A stretch of DNA of 64,000 nucleotides, taken from NCBI GenBank assembly GCA_964035795.1, contig OZ038322.1:2576264-2640263 (forward strand). The letters are read 5' to 3'. Below the pieces are notes generated by a model, which was not told where the DNA came from, ran no database searches, and worked only from the letters and a program-made list of their open reading frames with translations. Positions 1 through 12,466 of the stretch are shown here, in pieces; the stretch's first letter is position 1; each line of letters starts with the position of its first letter. This DNA comes from Pterobdella sp. o SKG-2022. Taxonomy: Eukaryota > Annelida > Clitellata > Hirudinida > Piscicolidae. The position numbers were made by a program, and so were the translations under genes.

Positions 1-136
1 TTTCGCTTGGATTCACCGCAAACTTCTTTTCGCTAACAACCTTTTTCCTACTAGTTTTCGTCATGTCGAAACTGGATTTTGTTGTGCTCAAACTGGAGTT
101 ACTATTCTATTTTTTTTGTTATACTTTCTAAACTCT

Positions 137-376
137 CAACACGAATGAGTTTTCAAGCATGTATTTTTCAACTCACTCCAAGGTTCTGTTGCCAGAGCCA
201 TTTTATCAAAAGTATGATTTTTTCTTTAAACATCACCTCGCTCGGAGTTACCTCAAGCGTCTGTTTGCTAACAACATTTCTTCTAATAGTTTCAATAATC
301 TTCGGGTCGAAACTAGATTTTTTCAACAAAAAACTTGATTTCACATTAACATTTGTCGTTTTTTTTTTTGAAATTT
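137..376. repeat. Satellite A half-unit H1 (~240 bp)
   Basis: Begins caacacgaatgag. It aligns along its whole length with the following half. Shared blocks in the same order include tttcaagcat, caaggtt-tgtt-cca, attttatcaaaagt, gctaacaac, ctaatagttt/ctactagttt and tcgaaact-gatttttt. By eye about two thirds of positions agree. It contains the small inverted repeat TTCG-ggt-CGAA and ends in a T-run followed by gaaattt. H1 carries most of the variable sites among units, such as gctaacaacattt versus gctaaaaatattt. Confidence 0.88.
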
Positions 377-610
377 CAACATGAGGAACATTTCAAGCAT
401 TTTTAGGTCAAGTCACCGCAAGGTTATGTTACCAAAACTATTTTATCAAAAGTGAGATCGGTTTTGTAAACTCACTTTCGCTTGGATTCACCGCAAACTT
501 CTTTTCGCTAACAACCTTTTTCCTACTAGTTTTCGTCATGTCGAAACTGGATTTTTTGTGCTCAAACTGGAGTTAATATTCTATTTTTTTTGTTATACTT
601 TCTAAATTCT
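377..610. repeat. Satellite A half-unit H2 (~234 bp)
   Basis: Begins caacatgaggaac, the counterpart of caacacgaatgag in H1, and matches H1 throughout with a few short gaps. It differs by caccgcaaggttatg where H1 has cactccaaggttctg, and by cgtcatgtcgaaactgg where H1 has cttcgggtcgaaactag. It looks like a diverged sister monomer, so the ancestral satellite monomer was probably about 235-240 bp and the present 474-bp unit is an amplified dimer. Confidence 0.87.
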
Positions 611-2041
611 CAACACGAATGAGTTTTCAAGCATATATTTTTCAACTCACTCCAAGGTTCTGTTGCCAGAGCCATTTAATCAAAAGTATGATTTTTTCTT
701 TAAACATCACCTCGCTCGGAGTTACCTCAAGCGTCTGTTTGCTAACAACATTTCTTCTAATAGTTTCAATAATCTTCGGGTCGAAACTAGATTTTTTCAA
801 CAAAAAACTTGATTTCACATTAACATTTGTCGTTTTTTTTTTTGAAATTTCAACATGAGGAACATTTCAAGCATTTTTAGGTCAAGTCACCGCAAGGTTA
901 TGTTACCAAAACTATTTTATCAAAAGTGAGATCGGTTTTGTAAACTCACTTTCGCTTGGATTCACCGCAAACTTCTTTTCGCTAACAACCTTTTTCCTAC
1001 TAGTTTTCGTCATGTCGAAACTGGATTTTTTGTGCTCAAACTGGAGTTAATATTCTATTTTTTTTGTTATACTTTCTAAATTCTCAACACGAATGAGTTT
1101 TCAAGCATGTATTTTTCAACTCACTCCAAGGTTCTGTTGCCAGAGCCATTTAATCAAAAGTATGATTTTTTCTTTAAACATCACCTCGCTCGGAGTCACC
1201 TCAAGCGTCTGTTTGCTAACAACATTTCTTCTAATAGTTTCAATAATCTTCGGGTCGAAACTAGATTTTTTCAACAAAAAACTTGATTTCACATTAACAT
1301 TTGTCGTTTTTTTTTCTGAAATTTCAACATGAGGAACATTTCAAGCATTTTTAGGTCAAGTCACCGCAAGGTTATGTTACCAAAACTATTTTATCAAAAG
1401 TGAGATCGGTTTTGTAAACTCACTTTCGCTTGGATTCACCGCAAACTTCTTTTCGCTAACAACCTTTTTCTTACTTGTTTTCGTCATGTCGAAACTGAAT
1501 TTTTTGTGCTCAAACTGGAGTTAATATTCTCTTTTTTTTGTTATAATTTCTAAATTCCCAACACGAATGAGTTTTCAAGCATATATTTTTCAACTCACTC
1601 CAAGGTTTTGTTGCCAGAGCCATTTTATCAAAAGTATGATTTTTTCTTTAAACATCACCTCGCTCGGAGTTACCTCAAGCGTCTGTTTGCTAACAACATT
1701 TCTTCTAATAGTTTCAATAATCTTCGGGTCGAAACTAGATTTTTTCAACAAAAAACTTGATTTCACATTAACACTTGTCGTTTTTTTTTTTTTAAGTTTC
1801 AACATGAGGAACATTTCAAGCATTTTTAGGTCAAGTCACCGCAAGGTTATGTTACCAAAACTATTTTATCAAAAGTGAGATCGGTTTTGTAAACTCACTT
1901 TCGCTTGGATTCACCGCAAACTTCTTTTCGCTAACAACCTTTTTCCTACTAGTTTTCGTCATGTCGAAACTGGATTTTTTGTGCTCAAACTGGAGTTAAT
2001 ATTCTATTTTTTTTGTTATACTTCCTAAATTCTCAACACGA

Positions 2042-3941
2042 ATGAGTTTTCAAGCATATATTTTTCAACTCACTCCAAGGTTCTGTTGCCAGAGCCATTT
2101 TATCAAAAGTATGATTTTTTCATTAAACATCACCTCGCTCGGAGTTACCTCAAGCGTCTGTTTGCTAACAACATTTCTTCTAATAGTTTCAATAATCTTC
2201 GGGTCGAAACTAGATTTTTTCAACAAATAACTTGATTTTACATTAACACTTGTCGTTTTTTTTTATGAAATTTCAACATGAGGAACATTTCAAGCATTTT
2301 TAGGTCAAGTCACCGCAAGGTTATGTTACCAAAACTATTTTATCAAAAGTGAGATCGGTTTTGTAAACTCACTTTCGCTTGGATTCACCGCAAACTTCTT
2401 TTCGCTAACAACCTTTTTCCTACTAGTTTTCGTCATGTCGAAACTGGATTTTTTTGTGCTCAAACTGGAGTTACTATTCTATTTTTTTTGTTATACTTTC
2501 TAAACTCTCAACACGAATGAGTTTTCAAGCATGTATTTTTCAACTCACTCCAAGGTTCTGTTGCCAGAGCCATTTTATCAAAAGTATGATTTTTTCTTTA
2601 AACATCACCTCGCTCGGAGTTACCTCAAGCGTCTGTTTGCTAACAACATTTCTTCTAATAGTTTCAATAATCTTCGGGTCGAAACTAGATTTTTTCAACA
2701 AAAAACTTGATTTCACATAAACATTTGTCGTTTTTTTTTTTTTAAGTTTCAACATGAGGAACATTTCAAGCATTTTTAGGTCAAGTCACCGCAAGGTTAT
2801 GTTACCAAAACTATTTTATCAAAAGTGAGATCGGTTTTGTAAACTCACTTTCGCTTGGATTCACCGCAAACTTCTTTTCGCTAACAACCTTTTTCCTACT
2901 AGTTTTCGTCATGTCGAAACTGGATTTTTTGTGCTCAAACTGGAGTTAATATTCTATTTTTTTTGTTATACTTCCTAAATTCTCAACACGAATGAGTTTT
3001 CAAGCATATATTTTTCAACTCACTCCAAGGTTCTGTTGCCAGAGCCATTTTATCAAAAGTATGATTTTTTCATTAAACATCACTTCGCTCGGAGTTACCT
3101 CAAGCGTCTGTTTGCTAACAACATTTCTTCTAATAGTTTCAATAATCTTCGGGTCGAAACTAGATTTTTTCAACAAATAACTTGATTTTACATTAACACT
3201 TGTCGTTTTTTTTTTTGAAATTTCAACATGAGGAACATTTCAAGCATTTTTAGGTCAAGTCACCGCAAGGTTATGTTACCAAAACTATTTTATCAAAAGT
3301 GAGATCGGTTTTGTAAACTCACTTTCGCTTGGATTCACCGCAAACTTCTTTTCGCTAACAACCTTTTTCCTACTAGTTTTCGTCATGTCGAAACTGGATT
3401 TTTTTGTGCTCAAACTGGAGTTACTATTCTATTTTTTTTGTTATACTTTCTAAACTCTCAACACGAATGAGTTTTCAAGCATGTATTTTTCAACTCACTC
3501 CAAGGTTCTGTTGCCAGAGCCATTTTATCAAAAGTATGATTTTTTCTTTAAACATCACCTCGCTCGGAGTTACCTCAAGCGTCTGTTTGCTAACAACATT
3601 TCTTCTAATAGTTTCAATAATCTTCGGGTCGAAACTAGATTTTTTCAACAAAAAACTTGATTTCACATTAACATTTGTCGTTTTTTTTTTTTTAAGTTTC
3701 AACATGAGGAACATTTCAAGCATTTTTAGGTCAAGTCACCGCAAGGTTATGTTACCAAAACTATTTTATCAAAAGTGAGATCGGTTTTGAAAACTCACTT
3801 TCGCTTGGATTCACCGCAAACTTCTTTTCGCTAACAACCTTTTTCCTACTTGTTTTCGTCATGTCGAAACTGAATTTTTTGTGCTCAAACTGGAGTTAAT
3901 ATTCTATTTTTTTTGTTATAATTTCTTAATTCTCAACACGA
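2042..3941. repeat. Two 950-bp blocks in tandem within satellite A
   Basis: The two-unit block 2042-2991 is repeated as 2992-3941. Both carry the same rare variants at the same offsets: cattaaacatcac (instead of ctttaaacatcac) near 2121 and 3071, the caacaaataac variant, and an extra T in the run before gtgctc near 2450 and 3400. Small differences exist, for example a different T-run interruption near 2264. This supports a recent two-unit duplication. Confidence 0.8.
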
Positions 3942-6308
3942 ATGAGATTTCAAGCATATATTTTTCAACTCACTCCAAGGTTCTGTTGCCAGAGCCATTT
4001 TATCACAAGTATGATTTTTTCTTTAAACATCACCTCGCTCGGAGTTACCTCAAGCGTCTGTTTGCTAACAACATTTCTTCTAATAGTTTCAATAATCTTC
4101 GGGTCGAAACTAGATTTTTTCAACAAATAACTTGATTTTACATTAACACTTGTGGTTTTTTTTTTTGAAATTTCAACATGAGGAACATTTCAAGCATTTT
4201 TAGGTCAAGTCACCGCAAGGTTATGTTACCAAAACTATTTTATCAAAAGTGAGATCGGTTTTGTAAACTCACTTTCGCTTGGATTCACCGCAAACTTCTT
4301 TTCGCTAACAACCTTTTTCCTACTAGTTTTCGTCATGTCGAAACTGGATTTTTTGTGCTCAAACTGGAGTTACCTTTCTATTTTTTTTGTTATACTTTCT
4401 AAACTCTCAACACGAACGAGTTTTCAAGCATATATTTTTCAACTCACTCCAAGGTTTTGTTGCCAGAGCCATTTTATCAAAAGTATGATTTTTTCTTTAA
4501 ACATCACCTCGCTCGGAGTTACCTCAAGCGTCTGTTTGCTAACAACATTTCTTCTAATAGTTTCAATAATCTTCGGGTCGAAACTAGATTTTTTCAACAA
4601 ATAACTTGATTTTACATTAACACTTGTCGTTTTTTTTTTTGAAATTTCAACATGAGGAACATTTCAAGCATTTTTAGGTCAAGTCACCGCAAGTTATGTT
4701 ACCAAAACTATTTTATCAAAAGTGAGATCGGTTTTGTAAACTCACTTTCGCTTGGATTCACCGCAAACTTCTTTTCGCTAACAACCTTTTTCCTACTAGT
4801 TTTCGTCATGTCGAAACTGGATTTTTTGTGCTCAAACTGGAGTTACTATTCTATTTTTTTTGTTATACTTTCTAAACTCTCAACACGAACGAGTTTTCAA
4901 GCATATATTTTTCAACTCACTCCAAGGTTTTGTTGCCAGAGCCATTTTATCAAAAGTATGATTTTTTCTTTAAACATCACCTCGCTCGGAGTTACCTCAA
5001 GCGTCTGTTTGCTAACAACATTTCTTCTAATAGTTTCAATAATCTTCCGGTCGAAACTAGATTTTTTCAACAAATAACTTGATTTTACATTAACACTTGT
5101 GGTTTTTTTTTTTGAAATTTCAACATGAGGAACATTTCAAGCATTTTTAGGTCAAGTCACCGCAAGGTTATGTTACCAAAACTATTTTATCAAAAGTGAG
5201 ATCGGTTTTGTAAACTCACTTTCGCTTGGATTCACCGCAAACTTCTTTTCGCTAACAACCTTTTTCTTACTTGTTTTCGTCATGTCGAAACTGAATTTTT
5301 TGTGCTCAAACTGGAGTTAATATTCTCTTTTTTTTGTTATAATTTCTAAATTCCCAACACGAATGAGTTTTCAAGCATATATTTTTCAATTCACTCTAAG
5401 GTTCTGTTGCCAGAGCCATTTTATCACAAGTATGATTTTTTCTTTAAACATCACCTCGCTCGGAGTTACCTCAAGCGTCTGTTTGCTAAAAATATTTCTT
5501 CTAATAGTTTCAATAATCTTCGGGTCGAAACTAGATTTTTTCAACAAATAACTTGTTTTCACATTAACATTTGTCGTTTTTTTTTTTGAAATTTCAACAT
5601 GAGGAAAATTTCAAGCCTTTTTAGGTCAAGTCACCGCAAGGTTATGTTACCAAAACTATTTTATCAAAAGTGAGATCGGTTTTTTAAACTCACTTTCGCT
5701 TGGAGCACCGCAAACTTCTTTTCGCTAACAACCTTTTTCCTACTAGTTTTCGTCATGTCGAAACTGAATTTTTTGTGCTCAAACTGGAGTTAATATTCTC
5801 TTTTTTTTGTTATAATTTCTAAATTCCCAACACGAATGAGTTTTCAAGCATATATTTTTCAACTCACTCCAAGGTTCTGTTGCCAGAGCCATTTTATCAA
5901 AAGTATGATTTTTTCTTTAAACATCACCTCGCTCGGAGTTACCTCAAGCGTCTGTTTGCTAACAACATTTCTTCTAATAGTTTCAATAATCTTCGGGTCG
6001 AAACTAGATTTTTTCAACAAAAAACTTCATTTTACATTTAATTTGTCTTTTTTTTTTTTTAAATTCCAACATGAGGAACATTTCAAGCATTTCTAAGTCA
6101 AGTCACCGCAATGTTATGTTACCAAAACTATTTTATCAAAAGTGAGATCGGTTTTGTAAACTCACTTTCGCTTGGATTCACCGCAAACTTCTTTTCGCTA
6201 ACAACCTTTTTCCTACTAGTTTTCGTCATGTCGAAACTGGATTTTTTGTGCTCAAACTGGAGTTAATATTCTATTTTTTTTGTTATAATTTCTAAATTCC
6301 CAACACGA

Positions 6309-9150
6309 ATGAGTTTTCAAGCATATATTTTTAAACTCACTCCAAGGTTCTGTTGCCAGAGCCATTTTATCAAAAGTATGATTTTTTCTTTAAACATCAC
6401 CTCGCTCGGAGTTACCTCAAGCGTCTGTTTGCTAACAACATTTCTTCTAATAGTTTCAATAATCTTCGGGTCGAAACTAGATTTTTTCAACAAATAACTT
6501 GATTTCACATTAACATTTGTCGTTTTTTTTTTTGAAATTTCAACATGAGGAAAATTTCAAGCCTTTTTAGGTCAAGTCACCGCAAGGTTATGTTACCAAA
6601 ACTATTTTATCAAAAGTGAGATCGGTTTTTTAAACTCACTTTCGCTTGGAGTCACCGCAAACTTCTTTTCGCTAACAACTTTTTTCCTACTAGTTTTCGT
6701 CATGTCGAAACTGAATTTTTTGTGCTCAAACTGGAGTTAATATTCTCTTTTTTTTGTTATAATTTCTAAATTCCCAACACGAATGAGTTTTCAAGCATAT
6801 ATTTTTAAACTCACTCCAAGGTTCTGTTGCCAGAGCCATTTTATCAAAAGTATGATTTTTTCTTTAAACATCACCTCGCTCGGAGTTACCTCAAGCGTCT
6901 GTTTGCTAAAAATATTTCTTCTAATAGTTTCAATAATCTTCGGGTCGAAACTAGATTTTTTCAACAAAAAACTTGATTTTACATTTCCATTTGTCTATTT
7001 TTTTTTTTAAATTCCGACATGAGGAACATTTCAAGCATTTTTAGGTCAAGTCACCGCAAGATTATGTTACCAAAACTATTTTATCAAAAGTGAGATCGGT
7101 TTTGTAAACTCACTTTCGCTTGGATTCACCGCAAACTTCTTTTCGCTAACAACCTTTTTCTTACTTGTTTTCGTCATGTCGAAACTGGATTTTTTGTGCT
7201 CAAACTGGAGTTAATATTCTATTTTTTTTGTTATACTTTCTAAATTCTCAACACGAATGAGTTTTCAAGCATATATTTTTCAACTCACTCCAAGGTTCTG
7301 TTGCCAGAGCCATTTTATCAAAAGTATGATTTTTTCTTTAAACATCACCTCGCTCGGAGTTACCTCAAGCGTCTGTTTGCTAACAACATTTCTTCTAATA
7401 GTTTCAATAATCTTCGGGTCGAAACTAGATTTTTTCAACAAAAAACTTCATTTTACATTTAATTTGTCTTTTTTTTTTTTTAAATTCCAACATGAGGAAC
7501 ATTTCAAGCATTTCTAGGTCAAGTCACCGCAAGGTTATGTTACCAAAACTATTTTATCAAAAGTGAGATCGGTTTTGTAAACTCACTTTCGCTTGGATTC
7601 ACCGCAAACTTCTTTTCGCTAACAACCTTTTTCCTACTTGTTTTCGTCATGTCGAAACTGGATTTTTTGTGCTCAAACTGGAGTTAATATTCTATTTTTT
7701 TTGTTATAATTTCTTAATTCTCAACACGAATGAGTTTTCAAGCATATATTTTTCAATTCACTCTAAGGTTCTGTTGCCAGAGCCATTTTATCACAAGTAT
7801 GATTTTTTCTTTAAACATCACCTCGCTCGGAGTTACCTCAAGCGTCTGTTTGCTAAAAATATTTCTTCTAATAGTTTCAATAATCTTCGGGTCGAAACTA
7901 GATTTTTTCAACAAATAACTTGATTTTACATTAACACTTGTCGTTTTTTTTTTTGAAATTTCAACATGAGGAACATTTCAAGCATTTTTAGGTCAAGTCA
8001 CCGCAAGGTTATGTTACCAAAACTATTTTATCAAAAGTGAGATCGGTTTTTTAAACTCACTTTCGCTTGGAGTCACCGCAAACTTCTTTTCGCTAACAAC
8101 CTTTTTCCTACTAGTTTTCGTCATGTCGAAACTGAATTTTTTGTGCTCAAACTGGAGTTAATATTCTCTTTTTTTTGTTATAATTTCTAAATTCCCAACA
8201 CGAATGAGTTTTCAAGCATATATTTTTCAACTCACTCCAAGGTTCTGTTGCCAGAGCCATTTTATCAAAAGTATGATTTTTTCTTTAAACATCACCTCGC
8301 TCGGAGTTACCTCAAGCGTCTGTTTGCTAACAACATTTCTTCTAATAGTTTCAATAATCTTCGGGTCGAAACTAGATTTTTTCAACAAAAAACTTCATTT
8401 TACATTTAATTTGTCTTTTTTTTTTTTTAAATTCCAACATGAGGAACATTTCAAGCATTTCTAGGTCAAGTCACCGCAAGGTTATGTTACCAAAACTATT
8501 TTATCAAAAGTGAGATCGGTTTTGTAAACTCACTTTCGCTTGGATTCACCGCAAACTTCTTTTCGCTAACAACCTTTTTCCTACTTGTTTTCGTCATATC
8601 GAAACTGGATTTTTTGTGCTCAAACTGGAGTTAATATTCTATTTTTTTTGTTATAATTTCTTAATTCTCAACACGAATGAGTTTTCAAGCATATATTTTT
8701 CAATTCACTCCAAGGTTCTGTTGCCAGAGCCATTTTATCACAAGTATGATTTTTTCTTTAAACATCACCTCGCTCGGAGTTACCTCAAGCGTCTGTTTGC
8801 TAAAAATATTTCTTCTAATAGTTTCAATAATCTTCGGGTCGAAACTAGATTTTTTCAACAAAAAACTTCATTTTACATTTCCATTTGTCTATTTTTTTTT
8901 TTAAATTCCGACATGAGGAACATTTCAAGCATTTTTAGGTCAAGTCACCGCAAGATTATGTTACCAAAACTATTTTATCAAAAGTGAGATCGGTTTTGTA
9001 AACTCACTTTCGCTTGGATTCACCGCAAACTTATTTTCGCTAACAACCTTTTTCCTACTAGTTTTCGTCATGTCGAAACTGAATTTTTTGTGCTCAAACT
9101 GGAGTTAATATTCTATTTTTGTTGTTATACTTTCTAAATTCTCAACACGA
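6309..9150. repeat. Six-unit block of satellite A, first copy (2,842 bp)
   Basis: Six consecutive units whose variant pattern is reproduced in order 2,842 bp downstream. Unit starts at 6309, 6783, 7257, 7730, 8204 and 8677 map to 9151, 9625, 10099, 10572, 11046 and 11519, including the alternating 473/474 spacing. Within it, units with gctaaaaatattt alternate with units with gctaacaacattt. The sequence just upstream of 6300 differs from that just upstream of 9151 (ataatttctaaattccc versus atactttctaaattctc), so the left edge lies close to 6,300. Confidence 0.85.
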
Positions 9151-11992
9151 ATGAGTTTTCAAGCATATATTTTTAAACTCACTCCAAGGTTCTGTTGCCA
9201 GAGCCATTTTATCAAAAGTATGATTTTTTCTTTAAACATCACCTCGCTCGGAGTTACCTCAAGCGTCTGTTTGCTAACAACATTTCTTCTAATAGTTTCA
9301 ATAATCTTCGGGTCGAAACTAGATTTTTTCAACAAATAACTTGATTTCACATTAACATTTGTCGTTTTTTTTTTTGAAATTTCAACATGAGGAAAATTTC
9401 AAGCCTTTTTAGGTCAAGTCACCGCAAGGTTATGTTACCAAAACTATTTTATCAAAAGTGAGATCGGTTTTTTAAACTCACTTTCGCTTGGAGTCACCGC
9501 AAACTTCTTTTCGCTAACAACCTTTTTCCTACTAGTTTTCGTCATGTCGAAACTGAATTTTTTGTGCTCAAACTGGAGTTAATATTCTCTTTTTTTTGTT
9601 ATAATTTCTAAATTCCCAACACGAATGAGTTTTCAAGCATATATTTTTAAACTCACTCCAAGGTTCTGTTGCCAGAGCCATTTTATCAAAAGTATGATTT
9701 TTTCTTTAAACATCACCTCGCTCGGAGTTACCTCAAGCGTCTGTTTGCTAAAAATATTTCTTCTAATAGTTTCAATAATCTTCGGGTCGAAACTAGATTT
9801 TTTCAACAAAAAACTTGATTTTACATTTCCATTTGTCTATTTTTTTTTTTAAATTCCGACATGAGGAACATTTCAAGCATTTTTAGGTCAAGTCACCGCA
9901 AGATTATGTTACCAAAACTATTTTATCAAAAGTGAGATCGGTTTTGTAAACTCACTTTCGCTTGGATTCACCGCAAACTTCTTTTCGCTAACAACCTTTT
10001 TCTTACTTGTTTTCGTCATGTCGAAACTGGATTTTTTGTGCTCAAACTGGAGTTAATATTCTATTTTTTTTGTTATACTTTCTAAATTCTCAACACGAAT
10101 GAGTTTTCAAGCATATATTTTTCAACTCACTCCAAGGTTCTGTTGCCAGAGCCATTTTATCAAAAGTATGATTTTTTCTTTAAACATCACCTCGCTCGGA
10201 GTTACCTCAAGCGTCTGTTTGCTAACAACATTTCTTCTAATAGTTTCAATAATCTTCGGGTCGAAACTAGATTTTTTCAACAAAAAACTTCATTTTACAT
10301 TTAATTTGTCTTTTTTTTTTTTTAAATTCCAACATGAGGAACATTTCAAGCATTTCTAGGTCAAGTCACCGCAAGGTTATGTTACCAAAACTATTTTATC
10401 AAAAGTGAGATCGGTTTTGTAAACTCACTTTCGCTTGGATTCACCGCAAACTTCTTTTCGCTAACAACCTTTTTCCTACTTGTTTTCGTCATGTCGAAAC
10501 TGGATTTTTTGTGCTCAAACTGGAGTTAATATTCTATTTTTTTTGTTATAATTTCTTAATTCTCAACACGAATGAGTTTTCAAGCATATATTTTTCAATT
10601 CACTCTAAGGTTCTGTTGCCAGAGCCATTTTATCACAAGTATGATTTTTTCTTTAAACATCACCTCGCTCGGAGTTACCTCAAGCGTCTGTTTGCTAAAA
10701 ATATTTCTTCTAATAGTTTCAATAATCTTCGGGTCGAAACTAGATTTTTTCAACAAATAACTTGATTTTACATTAACACTTGTCGTTTTTTTTTTTGAAA
10801 TTTCAACATGAGGAACATTTCAAGCATTTTTAGGTCAAGTCACCGCAAGGTTATGTTACCAAAACTATTTTATCAAAAGTGAGATCGGTTTTTTAAACTC
10901 ACTTTCGCTTGGAGTCACCGCAAACTTCTTTTCGCTAACAACCTTTTTCCTACTAGTTTTCGTCATGTCGAAACTGAATTTTTTGTGCTCAAACTGGAGT
11001 TAATATTCTCTTTTTTTTGTTATAATTTCTAAATTCCCAACACGAATGAGTTTTCAAGCATATATTTTTCAACTCACTCCAAGGTTCTGTTGCCAGAGCC
11101 ATTTTATCAAAAGTATGATTTTTTCTTTAAACATCACCTCGCTCGGAGTTACCTCAAGCGTCTGTTTGCTAACAACATTTCTTCTAATAGTTTCAATAAT
11201 CTTCGGGTCGAAACTAGATTTTTTCAACAAAAAACTTCATTTTACATTTAATTTGTCTTTTTTTTTTTTTAAATTCCAACATGAGGAACATTTCAAGCAT
11301 TTCTAGGTCAAGTCACCGCAAGGTTATGTTACCAAAACTATTTTATCAAAAGTGAGATCGGTTTTGTAAACTCACTTTCGCTTGGATTCACCGCAAACTT
11401 CTTTTCGCTAACAACCTTTTTCCTACTTGTTTTCGTCATATCGAAACTGGATTTTTTGTGCTCAAACTGGAGTTAATATTCTATTTTTTTTGTTATAATT
11501 TCTTAATTCTCAACACGAATGAGTTTTCAAGCATATATTTTTCAATTCACTCCAAGGTTCTGTTGCCAGAGCCATTTTATCACAAGTATGATTTTTTCTT
11601 TAAACATCACCTCGCTCGGAGTTACCTCAAGCGTCTGTTTGCTAAAAATATTTCTTCTAATAGTTTCAATAATCTTCGGGTCGAAACTAGATTTTTTCAA
11701 CAAAAAACTTGATTTTACATTTCCATTTGTCTATTTTTTTTTTTAAATTCCGACATGAGGAACATTTCAAGCATTTTTAGGTCAAGTCACCGCAAGATTA
11801 TGTTACCAAAACTATTTTATCAAAAGTGAGATCGGTTTTGTAAACTCACTTTCGCTTGGATTCACCGCAAACTTATTTTCGCTAACAACCTTTTTCCTAC
11901 TAGTTTTCGTCATGTCGAAACTGAATTTTTTGTGCTCAAACTGGAGTTAATATTCTATTTTTGTTGTTATACTTTCTAAATTCTCAACACGA
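9151..11992. repeat. Six-unit block of satellite A, second copy (2,842 bp)
   Basis: Tandem second copy of the preceding six-unit block. Shared rare variants include cgtcatatcg (near 8592 and 11434), aaacttattttcgc (near 9030 and 11872) and the interrupted tattttgttgtt-like tract (near 9115 and 11957). The match continues a little past 11,993, until the unit there acquires the cactctaagg and tcacaagt variants. One visible difference is aacttcatttt in the first copy against aacttgatttt in the second. Confidence 0.85.
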
Positions 11993-12466
11993 ATGAGTTT
12001 TCAAGCATATATTTTTAAACTCACTCTAAGGTTCTGTTGCCAGAGCCATTTTATCACAAGTATGATTTTTTCTTTAAACATCACCTCGCTCGGAGTTACC
12101 TCAAGCGTCTGTTTGCTAACAACATTTCTTCTAATAGTTTCAATAATCTTCGGGTCGAAACTAGATTTTTTCAACAAAAAACTTCATTTTACATTTCCAT
12201 TTGTCTATTTTTTTTTTTAAATTCCGACATGAGGAACATTTCAAGCATTTTTAGGTCAAGTCACCGCAAGATTATGTTACCAAAACTATTTTATCAAAAG
12301 TGAGATCGGTTTTGTAAACTCACTTTCGCTTGGATTCACCGCAAACTTATTTTCGCTAACAACCTTTTTCCTACTAGTTTTCGTCATGTCGAAACTGAAT
12401 TTTTTGTGCTCAAACTGGAGTTAATATTCTATTTTTGTTGTTATACTTTCTAAATTCTCAACACGA

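Larger units (their letters stand above)
137..610. repeat. Satellite A reference unit (474 bp, internal dimer)
   Basis: First complete unit, chosen from one caacacgaatgag anchor to the next. It consists of two diverged halves in the same orientation: 137-376 (240 bp) and 377-610 (234 bp). It carries two T-rich tracts, one at the end of each half, and a short near-direct repeat (tcgaaactgga, then ctcaaactgga) late in the second half. The unit length is a multiple of three, which is why the same open frames recur from unit to unit. Confidence 0.93.
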
